From Streptomyces sp. NRRL F-5123 (GTDB lineage Bacteria; Actinomycetota; Actinomycetes; Streptomycetales; Streptomycetaceae), in NCBI RefSeq assembly GCF_000721495.1, contig NZ_JOHY01000005.1, forward strand, positions 124,001 to 188,000: a stretch of DNA of 64,000 nucleotides, in the 5' to 3' direction. Shown piece by piece: positions 34,937-43,319 of the stretch. A model generated the notes under the pieces. It ran no database searches. It worked only from the letters and a program-made list of their open reading frames with translations, and was not told the origin of the DNA. A program made the position numbers and the translations under genes. Each line of letters begins with the position of its first letter. Position 1 is the first letter of the stretch.

Positions 34937-36232
34937 TCAGCCGGTCACGGTCCACTTCTGGTTGGAGGCGCCGGTGCAGGTCCAGATCTGCAGCCGGGTG
35001 CCGTTGGCCGAGCTGTTGCCGGTGGCGTCCAGGCACTTGTTCGCCGCCGGGTTGACGATGTCGTGGGCCGCGGTGACGGTCCACTTCTGCGCGGCGGTGC
35101 CGTTGCAGTCGTAGAGCTGCACCTTGGTGCCGTCGGCGGTGCCGGCCGCGGTGACGTCCAGGCACTTGCCGAGCGCGCGGAGCGTGCCGTCGGAGCCGAC
35201 GGTCCAGTTCTGCGCGCTGGTGCCGTTGCAGTCGTAGAGCTGGACCGCGGTGCCGTTGGCGGTGCTCGCGCCCGCGACGTCGACGCACTTGCCGGCGATG
35301 CCGGTGACGGGGTGGCCGCCGCCGGTGCCGCCGCCCGAGGTGTCGGAGGTGGTGACGTGGACGTAGTCGACGACCAGCTGCTGCGGGAAGGTGGTGCTGC
35401 CGTCGGGGTCGCCGGGCCAGTAGCCGCCGACCGCGAGGTTCATGATGATGTAGAAGGGGTGGTCGAATACCCAGCGGTTGCCGCCCAGGTCGGCGGGGGT
35501 GCGGGTCTCGTAGGCGTTGCCGTCGACCGACCAGGTGATGGAGCTGGGCGTCCAGTCGATGGCGAAGGTGTGGAAGGCGTCGGAGAAGCTCTGGCCGCCG
35601 GGGAGGGTGTAGCCGGCGCCGATGCCGGCCGAGCCGGAGTAGCCGGGGCCGTGGATGGTGCCGTGGACGCTGCCGGGCTCGAAGCCGACGTTCTCCATGA
35701 CGTCGATCTCGCCGCTGTTGGGCCAGCCGACCGAGCCGATGTCGTTGCCGAGCAGCCAGAAGGCGGGCCACATGCCCTGGCCGCGGGGCAGCTTCATGCG
35801 GGTCTCGAAGTGGCCGTAGGCCTGGGTGAACTTCTGCGGGGTCGACAGCCTGGCCGAGGTGTACTGGCAGGTGCCGTACCAGCACTGGTAGTTGGCGGGG
35901 TTCTCCTTGCGGGCGGTGATGACGAGGTCGCCGTTGCCGTCGAGCGCGGCGTTGTGGGTGCCGCTCGTGTAGTACTCGCGCTCGTGGTTGTTGACGTTGT
36001 CGCCGGTCTCGTAGCCCCACTTGGAGCTGTCGACGGCGCTGCCCGCGGCGCCGTTGAAATCGTCGGTGAAGGTGGCGGTGGCGGCCGCGGGGGCCGCGGC
36101 AGGGGTGGCGGCGGCGCGGGCGTGTGCCGGGGCCGCGGCCTGGAAGAGGGCGGCGGCCAGCAGCGCGGCCGCGGCGAGCATCGGGAGAGGGCGGATCCGT
36201 CTCATACGTCGGGTGGGGGGTGTAGCCGACAT
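34937..36232 (-). CDS. Secreted GH16 beta-1,3-glucanase with CBM13 (ricin-B-type) domain
   Basis: A 431-residue exported enzyme. Signal peptide to about residue 40 (MLAAAALLAAALFQAAAPAHA). The GH16 domain carries catalytic E175, D177 and E180 in GEIDVMENVG, and WPAFWLLG typical of laminarinases. From about 308 a CBM13/ricin-B trefoil has three repeats with KCVDVAGAS, KCLDVTAAG, KCLDATGNS and QW/KW ends. It should hydrolyse beta-1,3-glucans such as fungal or plant laminarin-type glucan. ATG 36232 has GAGGAG-like GGAG upstream. Confidence 0.93.
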   Translation of the reverse strand: MSATPPTRRMRRIRPLPMLAAAALLAAALFQAAAPAHARAAATPAAAPAAATATFTDDFNGAAGSAVDSSKWGYETGDNVNNHEREYYTSGTHNAALDGNGDLVITARKENPANYQCWYGTCQYTSARLSTPQKFTQAYGHFETRMKLPRGQGMWPAFWLLGNDIGSVGWPNSGEIDVMENVGFEPGSVHGTIHGPGYSGSAGIGAGYTLPGGQSFSDAFHTFAIDWTPSSITWSVDGNAYETRTPADLGGNRWVFDHPFYIIMNLAVGGYWPGDPDGSTTFPQQLVVDYVHVTTSDTSGGGTGGGHPVTGIAGKCVDVAGASTANGTAVQLYDCNGTSAQNWTVGSDGTLRALGKCLDVTAAGTADGTKVQLYDCNGTAAQKWTVTAAHDIVNPAANKCLDATGNSSANGTRLQIWTCTGASNQKWTVTG

Positions 36233-36359
36233 GCCGGACTCCTCGGTAGGGGCGGCGGGGACACGGGCGCGACGGGCCGCACACGGACGCAGCAGGTCAT
36301 GCCCCTGACAGATAAACTGCGGGACCCCGAGCCGCCGCGAGCGCCCCGGAAGGCTTCGC

Positions 36360-36411
36360 TCACGCCTTAGTTCAGGACGTGATTTAACTGGCGGGGCGAA
36401 GCGCCCGTCAA
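36360..36411 (-). promoter_or_regulatory. Promoter and 23-bp operator of the GH16 gene (shared with GH30)
   Basis: On the minus strand -35 is TTGACG (36411-36406), spacer 18, -10 is TTAAAT (36387-36382). Overlapping the -10 and start point is an inverted repeat TCACG-N13-CGTGA (36360-36382). The same -35, -10 and inverted repeat occur before the GH30 gene, so a common regulator is likely. Confidence 0.7.
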
Positions 36412-36454
36412 TACTTCTGACGAAGGTCCGTACCAATAACTTCGCCCACGGCCC

Positions 36455-37432
36455 TCAGAGTTCCCCCCGGCGCACCAGCACCGCCAGCACCAGCACGCCG
36501 GGGACCAGCGGCAGCCAGGTCGTGACCAGGCGGTAGCCGAGCACGGCGGAGGTCGCCGTCACGCCCGAAGCGCCGGCGGTGACCAGGGCGAGCGCCAGCG
36601 CGGCGTCCAGCGAGCCCAGCCCGGCCGGCGTCGGCAGCCACCCCGCCGCGGTGCTCGCGAACAGGTACGCCACCACCGCCCCGCTGACCGGAACGGGCGC
36701 GTGCACGGCGCGCACCACCGCGACCACGACCACCGCGTGCATCGCCGGGAAGGCGAGCGAACCGCCCCACAGCGCCGTGACTCGGGCCCGGTTGCGGTGC
36801 AGGACCCGCACGTCGTGCAGCACCGAGCCGAGCACCTCGCGCAGCCGGTCGCGCAGCCGCCGCGCGCAGCGGGTCAGCAGCACGCCGCCCGCCACGACCG
36901 CCACCGCCGCGCAGCCGAGCACCAGCGGGTGGTCGGGCATCCGCGGCCCGCCGCCGGTGACCCGGTGCAGCTGAAGGGCGTCGGGGAACAGCAGCAGCGC
37001 GGTGAGCAGCAGCGTCACCCGGCCGGCGACCGCGGCGCAGGCGCGTACCGCGAGCGCGGCGAGCGCGCGGGTCGGGGTCATCCCGCGGCGCATCAGGAAG
37101 CGCAGGTTGACGGCATTGCCGCCGACCCCCGCGGGCAGCACGTGGTTGGCGGCGGACGCGGCGAACTGCGTGGCCAGGAGCACGCCGGGCGGGAGCGTCT
37201 CGACGACCGCGCCCTGCTGCGCGGTGGCCGAGCACACCCACGTCATGAAGGCCGCCAGGCACGCCACCGCCAGCCACCCGGTGTCCGCCTCACCCAGCCG
37301 TCCCGCGCTGGATCCGATCACCCCCCACCTGCTGCTCACCAGCGCCGCGACCGCGACGACCGGCAGCAGCATCACCGCCGACCGCAGCGTCACGCGCTGC
37401 CGGACGGCACCCTCGTCGGGGGCGATGGACAC
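36455..37432 (-). CDS. Flippase-like integral membrane protein (LPG synthase TM family)
   Basis: A 325-residue protein with about eight hydrophobic helices of the lysylphosphatidylglycerol-synthase transmembrane (UPF0104) family. Diagnostic parts are AANHVLPAGVGGNAVNLRFLMRRGMTPTRALAALAVRACAAVAGRVTLLL and the C-terminal STAAGWLPTPAGLGSLDAALALALVTAG. These proteins are thought to move lipids or lipid-linked precursors across the membrane. The MprF catalytic domain is absent. GTG 37432 has GGAG upstream; the frame beyond runs through a tandem repeat and is not coding. Confidence 0.85.
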   Translation of the reverse strand: MSIAPDEGAVRQRVTLRSAVMLLPVVAVAALVSSRWGVIGSSAGRLGEADTGWLAVACLAAFMTWVCSATAQQGAVVETLPPGVLLATQFAASAANHVLPAGVGGNAVNLRFLMRRGMTPTRALAALAVRACAAVAGRVTLLLTALLLFPDALQLHRVTGGGPRMPDHPLVLGCAAVAVVAGGVLLTRCARRLRDRLREVLGSVLHDVRVLHRNRARVTALWGGSLAFPAMHAVVVVAVVRAVHAPVPVSGAVVAYLFASTAAGWLPTPAGLGSLDAALALALVTAGASGVTATSAVLGYRLVTTWLPLVPGVLVLAVLVRRGEL

Positions 37433-37507
37433 GGTGGACTCCTCGTCGCGTGGGGACACGGCAGCGTGGGGCGCGGCGTGAGGCGGGGGCGGAGCAGATG
37501 GGGCGGA

Positions 37508-37535
37508 GCAGGTGGAGCAGAGCAGGTGGAGCAGA
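37508..37535. repeat. 14-bp tandem repeat, two copies
   Basis: GCAGGTGGAGCAGA occurs twice in succession upstream of the flippase-like gene. No function apparent. Confidence 0.7.
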
Positions 37536-37716
37536 GCGGGCGGGACCGTACGGATGCGCACAACCGGAGCGGATCGGACGCTCCCTCAGACTAGGCGGCG
37601 CGGGTGGCCGCGCCCCACCCCAACGCGGCCGGCCGGGTCAACGTCTGACAAACACCTGTTGACGCCAGGGATGCCCGGTGGGCCGCGCGGGTATTCCGGC
37701 ACACCCCCGGACACGC

Positions 37717-37759
37717 CGGACCGCCGGGCCCGCGCGTGTCGCGCGGACCCGGCGGTCCG
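37717..37759 (-). terminator. Second hairpin downstream of the GH30 gene
   Basis: CGGACCGCCGGG pairs with CCCGGCGGTCCG; the inner GCGCG/CGCGC part can extend the stem. It lies about 70 bases beyond the GH30 stop and follows the first hairpin. Confidence 0.6.
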
Positions 37760-37776
37760 ACTCTCTTCCTTCAGCG

Positions 37777-37810
37777 CGGCCGGCCGCGGTGAGAGGTCCG
37801 CGGCCGGCCG
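37777..37810 (-). terminator. Hairpin terminator of GH30 gene
   Basis: Perfect 13-bp stem CGGCCGGCCGCGG and its complement with an 8-base loop, starting 18 bases after the GH30 stop. Confidence 0.75.
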
Positions 37811-37827
37811 TTCAGGGGTTCAGCGGA

Positions 37828-39747
37828 TCACGCGGCGGGCGCGCTCCACTGCTGGTTGGCCGCGCCGGTGCAGTCCCATATCTGCAGCCGGGTGCCGTTG
37901 GCGGAACTGGGCCCCGTGGCGTCCAGGCATCTGCCGGACTGCGGGTTGACCAGCGAGCTGTTCGCCCCGCGGGTCCACACCTGGGAGCCGGTGCCGTTGC
38001 AGTCGTAGAGCTGGACCTGGGTGCCGTTGGCGGTGCCGGCCGAGCTGACGTCCATGCACTTGCCGAGCGCCTGGAGGGTGGAGCCGGAGGCGGTCCACTG
38101 CTGGGCGGCGGTGCCGTTGCAGTCGTAGAGCTGGACCGCGGCGCCGTTGGTGCTGCTGGCGCCGGCGACGTCGACGCACTTGCCGCCGTAGCCGGTGACG
38201 GTGCCGGTGTGGCCGGTGCCGGTCCCGCCGCCGCTGCCCGGCGTACCCGACCAGGTGAAGGTGGCGGAGGCTCCGCCGGGCAGCGAGTAGGAGAAGTTCT
38301 CGTTGCCCCAGTTGACCCGCAGGGTCTGCGCCGAGGACGACTCGTTGTAGGCGATGAGCGCCTTGGAGCCGTCCGGGTTGCGCCAGGCCACGTTGCGGAC
38401 GGTGGAGTTGTCGGTGGAGGCGATACGGGTCGCGCCGGGCTTCACGAACTTCGTGAGGTGGCCCATCGTGTAGTACTCGATCGTGTAGTCCACCTGCCCG
38501 CTGCGGCTGTCGCCGTTGTGCACGGTGACCAGACCGGTGCAGGTCCCGCAGCCGCCGTTGTGCGGGCCCATGTTCTGATCGACCGCGAGGCTCCACTTGA
38601 CCCAGCTCTGGCCCCAGTTGCGGGTGTAGTCGATCAGGTTCTCCATGTCCTCCTTCTGCTGGTTGCCGATCCAGGTGCCCCCGGAGTGCTCGGTGTCGAA
38701 GGCGGGCAGGCCGGGGTACTGGTTGTGCACCGTCGTCTGCTCGGAGACGTTGCCGCCGTAGCCGTGCCACGCGACGCCGCCGAAGTTGGGGTCGTTGCGG
38801 ATCGACGCGTCGGTGACGGTGGGCGCGGCGTAGCTGTCGTAGGTGTCCCAGTTCCAGTCCAGCGCCAGGACCTTGGTGGACAGCCCTGCCGCGTGCAGCG
38901 CCGGCAGCAGGTTGGTCTTGGTGAAGTACGCCAGGCCCGAGCCGTTCCACTGCGCGGACGGGTAACCGGAGCAGCAGGTGGGCTCGTTCTGCACGGTGAC
39001 GTAGTCCACCGGCACGCCCTGCGCCTGGTAGGCCTGGAGGTATTTGACGAAGTACTGCGCGTAGGCCGCGTAGTACTGCGACTGCAGCCAGCCCTGGCTG
39101 TAGGCGTCGTTGTCCTTCATCCACGGCGGCGGGGTCCAGGGGGTGCCCATGACCTTGACGTTCGGGTTGAGCTGGCGGGCCTGCTTGGTGAGCGGGACGA
39201 CGTCCGCGAGGTCGTGGGCGATCGAGAAGTGCGCGAGTGTCGGGTCGGTCTGGCCGGCCGGCATGTCGTCGTAGGTGTAGCTGTTGCGGGCCAGGTCGGA
39301 CGCGCCCATCGGGTTGCGCAGGAAGCCCAGGCCGATCCCGTTGACCGGGTCGAAGAGCTTCTGCATGACCGTGTTGCGGGTCGAGGACGACAGGGCGCCG
39401 CTGCTGTTCATCAGCCAGGCGGCGGTGTCGGTGAAGGACGCGCCGCCGCCGGTGAACTGCTGGTAGGTGGTGCCCTCGTCCACCGTGACGTTCTGCCCGG
39501 AGCCGCCGGTGCCGGCGGCGAAGGACACCGCGGACTGCTGCTCCAGACCCTTGGCGACGGTGCGGCCGCCGGAGTCGCTGGTGGTGGTGAGGTAGACCTG
39601 GACGCTCTCGCCCGCAGCGTGCGCGGACGTGGGGACCGCGAGCACCGGGACGACGGCCGCCGCGGCGGCGGTGAGGATCCCGACGGCGGTACGCCGCAGC
39701 CGGGATGCGGTGGATCTGCCCGTGTGGGGCCGGGTTGCTGCGCTCAT
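37828..39747 (-). CDS. Secreted GH30 glycosidase with CBM13 domain
   Basis: A 639-residue exported enzyme. The signal peptide runs to about residue 45 (RLRRTAVGILTAAAAAVVPVLAVPTSAHA). The GH30 (beta/alpha)8 domain has acid/base E255 in VTVQNEPTC and nucleophile E353 in AFDTEHSGG; ...TPPPWMKDND and the C-terminal beta-sandwich are present. The CBM13 trefoil runs from about 508 to the end. GH30 members cut beta-1,6-glucan, glucuronoxylan or galactan; the NEP/TEHSG style suggests glucosylceramidase-type GH30, and beta-1,6-glucanase fits next to a beta-1,3-glucanase. ATG 39747 has AAAGG upstream. Confidence 0.92.
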   Translation of the reverse strand: MSAATRPHTGRSTASRLRRTAVGILTAAAAAVVPVLAVPTSAHAAGESVQVYLTTTSDSGGRTVAKGLEQQSAVSFAAGTGGSGQNVTVDEGTTYQQFTGGGASFTDTAAWLMNSSGALSSSTRNTVMQKLFDPVNGIGLGFLRNPMGASDLARNSYTYDDMPAGQTDPTLAHFSIAHDLADVVPLTKQARQLNPNVKVMGTPWTPPPWMKDNDAYSQGWLQSQYYAAYAQYFVKYLQAYQAQGVPVDYVTVQNEPTCCSGYPSAQWNGSGLAYFTKTNLLPALHAAGLSTKVLALDWNWDTYDSYAAPTVTDASIRNDPNFGGVAWHGYGGNVSEQTTVHNQYPGLPAFDTEHSGGTWIGNQQKEDMENLIDYTRNWGQSWVKWSLAVDQNMGPHNGGCGTCTGLVTVHNGDSRSGQVDYTIEYYTMGHLTKFVKPGATRIASTDNSTVRNVAWRNPDGSKALIAYNESSSAQTLRVNWGNENFSYSLPGGASATFTWSGTPGSGGGTGTGHTGTVTGYGGKCVDVAGASSTNGAAVQLYDCNGTAAQQWTASGSTLQALGKCMDVSSAGTANGTQVQLYDCNGTGSQVWTRGANSSLVNPQSGRCLDATGPSSANGTRLQIWDCTGAANQQWSAPAA

Positions 39748-39818
39748 GAGTCGTTGCCTTTCTCGGCACGATGGCATGGGCCTGACAGGGTCAAGCGTGC
39801 AGCGAGGGGGTCCGCACG

Positions 39819-39839
39819 CTTGTTTCATCACTTGTTTCA
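39819..39839 (-). repeat. Direct repeat TGAAACAAG in the GH30 leader
   Basis: TGAAACAAG occurs twice on the minus strand with a 3-base spacer (period 12). The second copy overlaps the inverted-repeat operator. It is absent from the otherwise similar GH16 promoter. Confidence 0.6.
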
Positions 39840-39887
39840 CGCCTTATATCGCGACGTGATTTAACTAGGGCGCCTCCTTGCCGTCAA
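39837..39887 (-). promoter_or_regulatory. Promoter and 23-bp operator of the GH30 gene (shared with GH16)
   Basis: Minus strand: -35 TTGACG (39887-39882), spacer 17, -10 TTAAAT (39864-39859), and inverted repeat TCACG-N13-CGTGA (39837-39859) over the start point. The arrangement matches the GH16 promoter, including the same spacing of -10 to operator. Confidence 0.7.
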
Positions 39888-39971
39888 GGGATCGCGAACG
39901 GGTCGGCGCCATGAAACGCCATGTAACGCAAGGCCGTTGAACGGACAGCGGAGTTGAGCGGACATGCGGAA

Positions 39972-39998
39972 GCGCCCGCACCGGCGGGGTGCGGGCGC
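39972..39998 (-). terminator. Hairpin terminator of the LacI gene
   Basis: GCGCCCGCACC pairs with GGTGCGGGCGC (11 bp, 5-base loop), beginning 11 bases after the LacI stop. Confidence 0.7.
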
Positions 39999-40008
39999 CG
40001 AGGGGGAG

Positions 40009-41034
40009 TTACGCGCTCCGGGGCGCGGTGCTGCCGCGCGGGACGAGGGCGGGCGCCGGGAGCTGGATGTCCGGGACGGGCCCGCCGTCGATGAGCGAGA
40101 GCAGCGCCGCGGCGGCCCGCTCCCCGTACTCCATCACCCGGCGGCTGACCGCGGTCAGCGCGGGGTGCACCAGCCGGCACAGCTCGCTGTCGTCCCAGGC
40201 GACGAGGGAGAGTTCGCCGGGGACGTGCACGCCCATCTCCTGCGTGACGCTCAGCGCCGCGACGGCCATGACGTCGTTGTCGTACACGATCGCGGTGGGG
40301 CGCGCCGAGCCGGACAGCAGCCGCCGGGTGGCACGGGCGCCCGCCTCGCCGGAGTAGTCGGTGTAGACGCACGGCACGCCTGCGAGGCCCAGTTCCGCGG
40401 CCGCGGCCTCGAAGGCCTCGCTGCGCTCGCGGGTGTGCACGAAGTCGGCGGGGCCGGCGACCCGGGCGATCCTGCGGTGACCCAGCGCCGCGAGGTACGC
40501 GAGCGTCTCGCGCACGGCCGCGCCGTCGTTGATCCACACCGACGGCACCTCCGAGGACTCCGCAGCGTGCCCGATCACCACGGCGGGCAGGCCCAGCTCC
40601 GCGACCAGGCCGAGCCGGGGGTCCTGCTCGCGCAGGTCGACCAGCAGCACGCCGTCCACCCGGCGCTCGCCCCACCAGCGCCGGTACGCCGCCTCCTCGG
40701 CCCTGGCGTCGTCGGTGACCTGGAGCAGCAGCGCGGTGCCGGTGGCCGCGAGGCCCGCCTCGACACCGGAAATGAGCTGCATGAAGAACGGCTCGATGCC
40801 CAGCACCCACGCCGGGCGGTCCACCACCAGGCCGATCGCTCCGCTGCGTCCGTCGGAGAGCGCGCGGGCCGCGCTGCTGGGGTGCCAGCCCATCCGCGCC
40901 GCGATCTCCAGGATCCTGGCCCTGGTCTGCTCGGAGACCCCCGCCTTGCCGTTGAGCGCGTAGGACACCGCGCCCTTGGACACGCCGGCGGCCTCGGCGA
41001 TGTCGGCGATGGTGGGACGCTTCTTGGGGCTCAT
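40009..41034 (-). CDS. LacI family transcriptional regulator
   Basis: A 341-residue regulator. The N-terminal HTH reads PTIADIAEAAGVSKGAVSYALNGKAGVSEQTRARILEIAARMGWHPSSAARAL, followed by a periplasmic-binding-protein-like sugar sensor (IGLVVDR, DGVLLVDLREQDPR, AYLAALGHRRIARVAGP, TAIVYDNDVMAVAAL). It should bind DNA as a dimer and release on a sugar signal. ATG 41034 is chosen for the family start MSPKKRPTIADIA; the frame to 41496 is shadow. It lies upstream of the GH30 gene in the same direction and is a candidate regulator of the two glycosidase promoters. The operator form there (two arms 13 bases apart) is not typical of LacI. Confidence 0.92.
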   Translation of the reverse strand: MSPKKRPTIADIAEAAGVSKGAVSYALNGKAGVSEQTRARILEIAARMGWHPSSAARALSDGRSGAIGLVVDRPAWVLGIEPFFMQLISGVEAGLAATGTALLLQVTDDARAEEAAYRRWWGERRVDGVLLVDLREQDPRLGLVAELGLPAVVIGHAAESSEVPSVWINDGAAVRETLAYLAALGHRRIARVAGPADFVHTRERSEAFEAAAAELGLAGVPCVYTDYSGEAGARATRRLLSGSARPTAIVYDNDVMAVAALSVTQEMGVHVPGELSLVAWDDSELCRLVHPALTAVSRRVMEYGERAAAALLSLIDGGPVPDIQLPAPALVPRGSTAPRSA

Positions 41035-41094
41035 GGGGCCTCGATACGGCGGACGGCCCGCGGGCCTGCGAGCCGGCTTCGGCTGGCCGGCCGG

Positions 41095-41148
41095 CGGGCG
41101 GGCTGACGGGCGGGCGGGCTGACGGGTGATCGGGTGAACGGGTGATCG
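41095..41148. repeat. Short direct repeats upstream of the LacI gene
   Basis: GGGCGGGCTGACGG occurs twice in tandem, then CGGGTGATC twice with CGGGTGAAC between. The array covers the probable promoter of the LacI gene and could be its own regulatory region or simple slippage. Confidence 0.5.
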
Positions 41149-41231
41149 GCGCCCATACCTTAACAACGCGGGCGGCGGCCCGGCACGGCTGCCGGGACAC
41201 CGCCGGGCCGAACCGCACGGACCCGCCTCCG

Positions 41232-41972
41232 TCAGCCGCGGGTCGCCGCGATCTCCAGCCGTACGTAGTCGACGACCGGCTCGGCCAGGCGCGCGGCCAC
41301 CGCCTTCACGAACGGCTCGCGGTCGGCCTCGGCCATCGCGTCCAGGTAGGCGCCCAGCACGACGGTGGCCAGAAATGCCTCCAGCTGCTCCCCGGGCTCG
41401 AAGCGGGCCGGGTCGGGCCGCAACTGCACCTCGATGCCGGTGAAGCCCGCGGCGGCCAGCCGCTGTCGGGTGTCCTCGACGCCGGCGAACTCCCATGCGT
41501 CACGGGTCCCGCCGGTCACGTCGGCGACGGCGGCGTTGACCGCCGCGATGTTGCCGCGGCCGCCGCACTCGGTGACCAGCCGGGCGCCCGGGCGCATCCG
41601 CCCGGCCAGCGAGGCGAAGAGGGCGGCGTGGTCCTCGATCCAGTGGAAGGCGGCGACGCTGAAGACGGCGTCGACCTCGCCGTCGAAGGGCAGCGGCTTC
41701 GTCAGGTCGGCGTGCACGACCTCGACCCGGTCCAGCCGGCCTTCCAGCCGCTCGCGCAACTGCTCCAGCATGCGGACGGATCCGTCCAGGGCGACCACCT
41801 GCCCCTGCGGCAGCCGGTCCAGCAGGCCGGCGGTGTCGCGGCCGGTGCCGCAGCCCGCGTCGAGCACCCGCTCGTCGCCGCGCAGCTCCAGCCGCCCCAG
41901 CGTGCGGCGGCCCCACCCCAGGTGGGGCAGGGGCAGCGAGTCGTAGGTCTTGGCGTCCCATTCCCGAGGCAT
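41232..41972 (-). CDS. Class I SAM-dependent methyltransferase
   Basis: A 246-residue Rossmann-like methyltransferase. Motif I is VLDAGCGTGRDTAGLLDRLPQGQVVALDGS, then ERLEGRLDRVEVVHADLTKPLPFDGEVDAVFSVAAFHWIED, close to trans-aconitate 2-methyltransferase and other small-molecule O-methyltransferases. The C-terminal part (FLATVVLGAYLDAMAEADREPFVKAVAARL) is a substrate lid. The substrate cannot be assigned. AGGG precedes the ATG. It is a single gene. Confidence 0.9.
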   Translation of the reverse strand: MPREWDAKTYDSLPLPHLGWGRRTLGRLELRGDERVLDAGCGTGRDTAGLLDRLPQGQVVALDGSVRMLEQLRERLEGRLDRVEVVHADLTKPLPFDGEVDAVFSVAAFHWIEDHAALFASLAGRMRPGARLVTECGGRGNIAAVNAAVADVTGGTRDAWEFAGVEDTRQRLAAAGFTGIEVQLRPDPARFEPGEQLEAFLATVVLGAYLDAMAEADREPFVKAVAARLAEPVVDYVRLEIAATRG

Positions 41973-42062
41973 GGCGCAGCCCTCCCGTGGTCATGTCCCG
42001 GCGCGGCGCGGCGGGTTCGACGGCAACACTACGACCACCGTCCGCATACTGACACCGTGATC

Positions 42063-43061
42063 TTATGATGTGGACACCACCGGAGTCGACCAGACCGGCT
42101 TGCGGTCCTTGTCCACCAGTGCGGCCCGCACCCCCTCCTGGAAGTCCGCGCTGCCCGCCGTACGGCAGGCCAGCTCCAGCTCGCGCGCCAGGCACTCCTC
42201 CAGCGTCGATCCCGCGCCCGCACGCAGCAGGCCCGCGGTGGCCGCGAGGCTCGCGGGCGAGGCGGCGTCGAGCAGCGTGAGCGTGTCCTGCGCCCACTCC
42301 GGCTCCTCCGTCTCGGCCGCCAGCCGGGCCCGCACCCGCGCCGGGTCCGGCTCGGCGAAGCAGCGGGCCACGGCGGCGGCGTGCGCGGGGCGCTCCGGGA
42401 CGGGCGCTGCGAAACTGCGCAGGACCGCGTCCGGGGGCGTGCCGTCCGCGGTCAGCGCGTCCCGCAGCGCGGGCAGGTCGGCCGCCGGCACGTGATGCGT
42501 CGCGAGCCCGCACGCCACCGCGTCCGGCCCGCCGATCCGCGCGCCGGTCAGCCCCAGGTACCAGCCGTACGCGCCCGGCAGGCGCGGCAGGAAGTAGCTC
42601 GCGCCGACGTCGGGGAAGAAGCCGATGGCCGTCTCCGGCATCGCCAGCCACGCGCGCTCGGTGACCACCCGGGCCGACCCGTGCACGGAGATGCCGAGGC
42701 CGCCGCCCATCGCGTAGCCGTCGATCAGCGCGGTGTACGGCTTGGGGTAGCGGGCGATCAGCGCGTCGAGGGCGTACTCCGCGGTGAAGTACCCGCGCAC
42801 CGCGCCGTCGTCGCCGGACGCGCCGGCGGTCCGCACCGCCACGATGTCGCCGCCGGCGCAGAACGCCTTCGGCGAGGTGCTGACGACGAGGACGGACCGG
42901 ACGGCCGGGTCGTCCCGCCACCGCACGAGGGCGCGCGTCAGGAGCCGGACCATCGTGAGGTCCAGCGCGTTGAGGGCGGCCGGCCGGTCCAGCTCGATCA
43001 CCGCCGTGCCGTCCGCCCCGACCCGGGTCTGCACCGGTGCGGGCCCGTCGCTGCCTGTCAT
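42063..43061 (-). CDS. Enoyl-CoA hydratase/isomerase family; probable 3-hydroxyisobutyryl-CoA hydrolase
   Basis: A 332-residue crotonase-fold enzyme. Oxyanion-hole segments SPKAFCAGGDIVAV and LIDGYAMGGGLGISVHGSARVVTERAWLAMPETAIGFFPDVGASYFLPRLPG are present. The E/D-containing GFFPDVGASYFLPRL block and the extended C-terminus (ETEEPEWAQDTLTLLDAASP...ELELACRTAGSADFQEGVRAALVDKDRKPVW) are typical of 3-hydroxyisobutyryl-CoA hydrolase in valine breakdown. GAAGGAG precedes the ATG. It is not linked to other valine genes here. Confidence 0.88.
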   Translation of the reverse strand: MTGSDGPAPVQTRVGADGTAVIELDRPAALNALDLTMVRLLTRALVRWRDDPAVRSVLVVSTSPKAFCAGGDIVAVRTAGASGDDGAVRGYFTAEYALDALIARYPKPYTALIDGYAMGGGLGISVHGSARVVTERAWLAMPETAIGFFPDVGASYFLPRLPGAYGWYLGLTGARIGGPDAVACGLATHHVPAADLPALRDALTADGTPPDAVLRSFAAPVPERPAHAAAVARCFAEPDPARVRARLAAETEEPEWAQDTLTLLDAASPASLAATAGLLRAGAGSTLEECLARELELACRTAGSADFQEGVRAALVDKDRKPVWSTPVVSTS

Positions 43062-43199
43062 GCGGCTCCTTCCGCCGTCGTCTGCCCCCCATCAAACACC
43101 GCCGCCCTCCGCCCTGAGCTGCGACGCCGGTCCCGCCGGACGGCGCGGGCGGCCCGCGCCCCCGGTGTGGCCGCGGGGTGGGGTTGGTAGGCTCTGGGC

Positions 43200-43293
43200 G
43201 GAGCCGTGACTGGCGCGCTGGGATGGGGTCAACCATCGGGGAGCGGCTCGACCGGAAAGATCCGGAAGAACGAAGAGCCGTGCGCCTGGGCCG
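43200..43293 (+). ncRNA. ZTP riboswitch (pfl motif) upstream of glyA
   Basis: Conserved ZTP/pfl features in order: GACTGGCG at 43208-43215, ACCATCGGGGAGCGGC at 43232-43247, and CGCCTGGGC at 43283-43291, with a variable stem between. ZTP/ZMP is the signal of 10-formyl-tetrahydrofolate shortage, and glyA (serine hydroxymethyltransferase) supplies one-carbon units, so a ZTP-sensing leader fits. The element ends 27 bases before the GTG. Confidence 0.88.
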
Positions 43294-43319
43294 TCCCGTT
43301 GACCAAATGGAGGACCGCC

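Noticed and set aside
37643..37651. TTGTCAGAC on the minus strand before the flippase-like gene
   Set aside because: The required TAnnnT is not found 8 bases downstream (GGCCGG there), so it is not a PafBC-type promoter.
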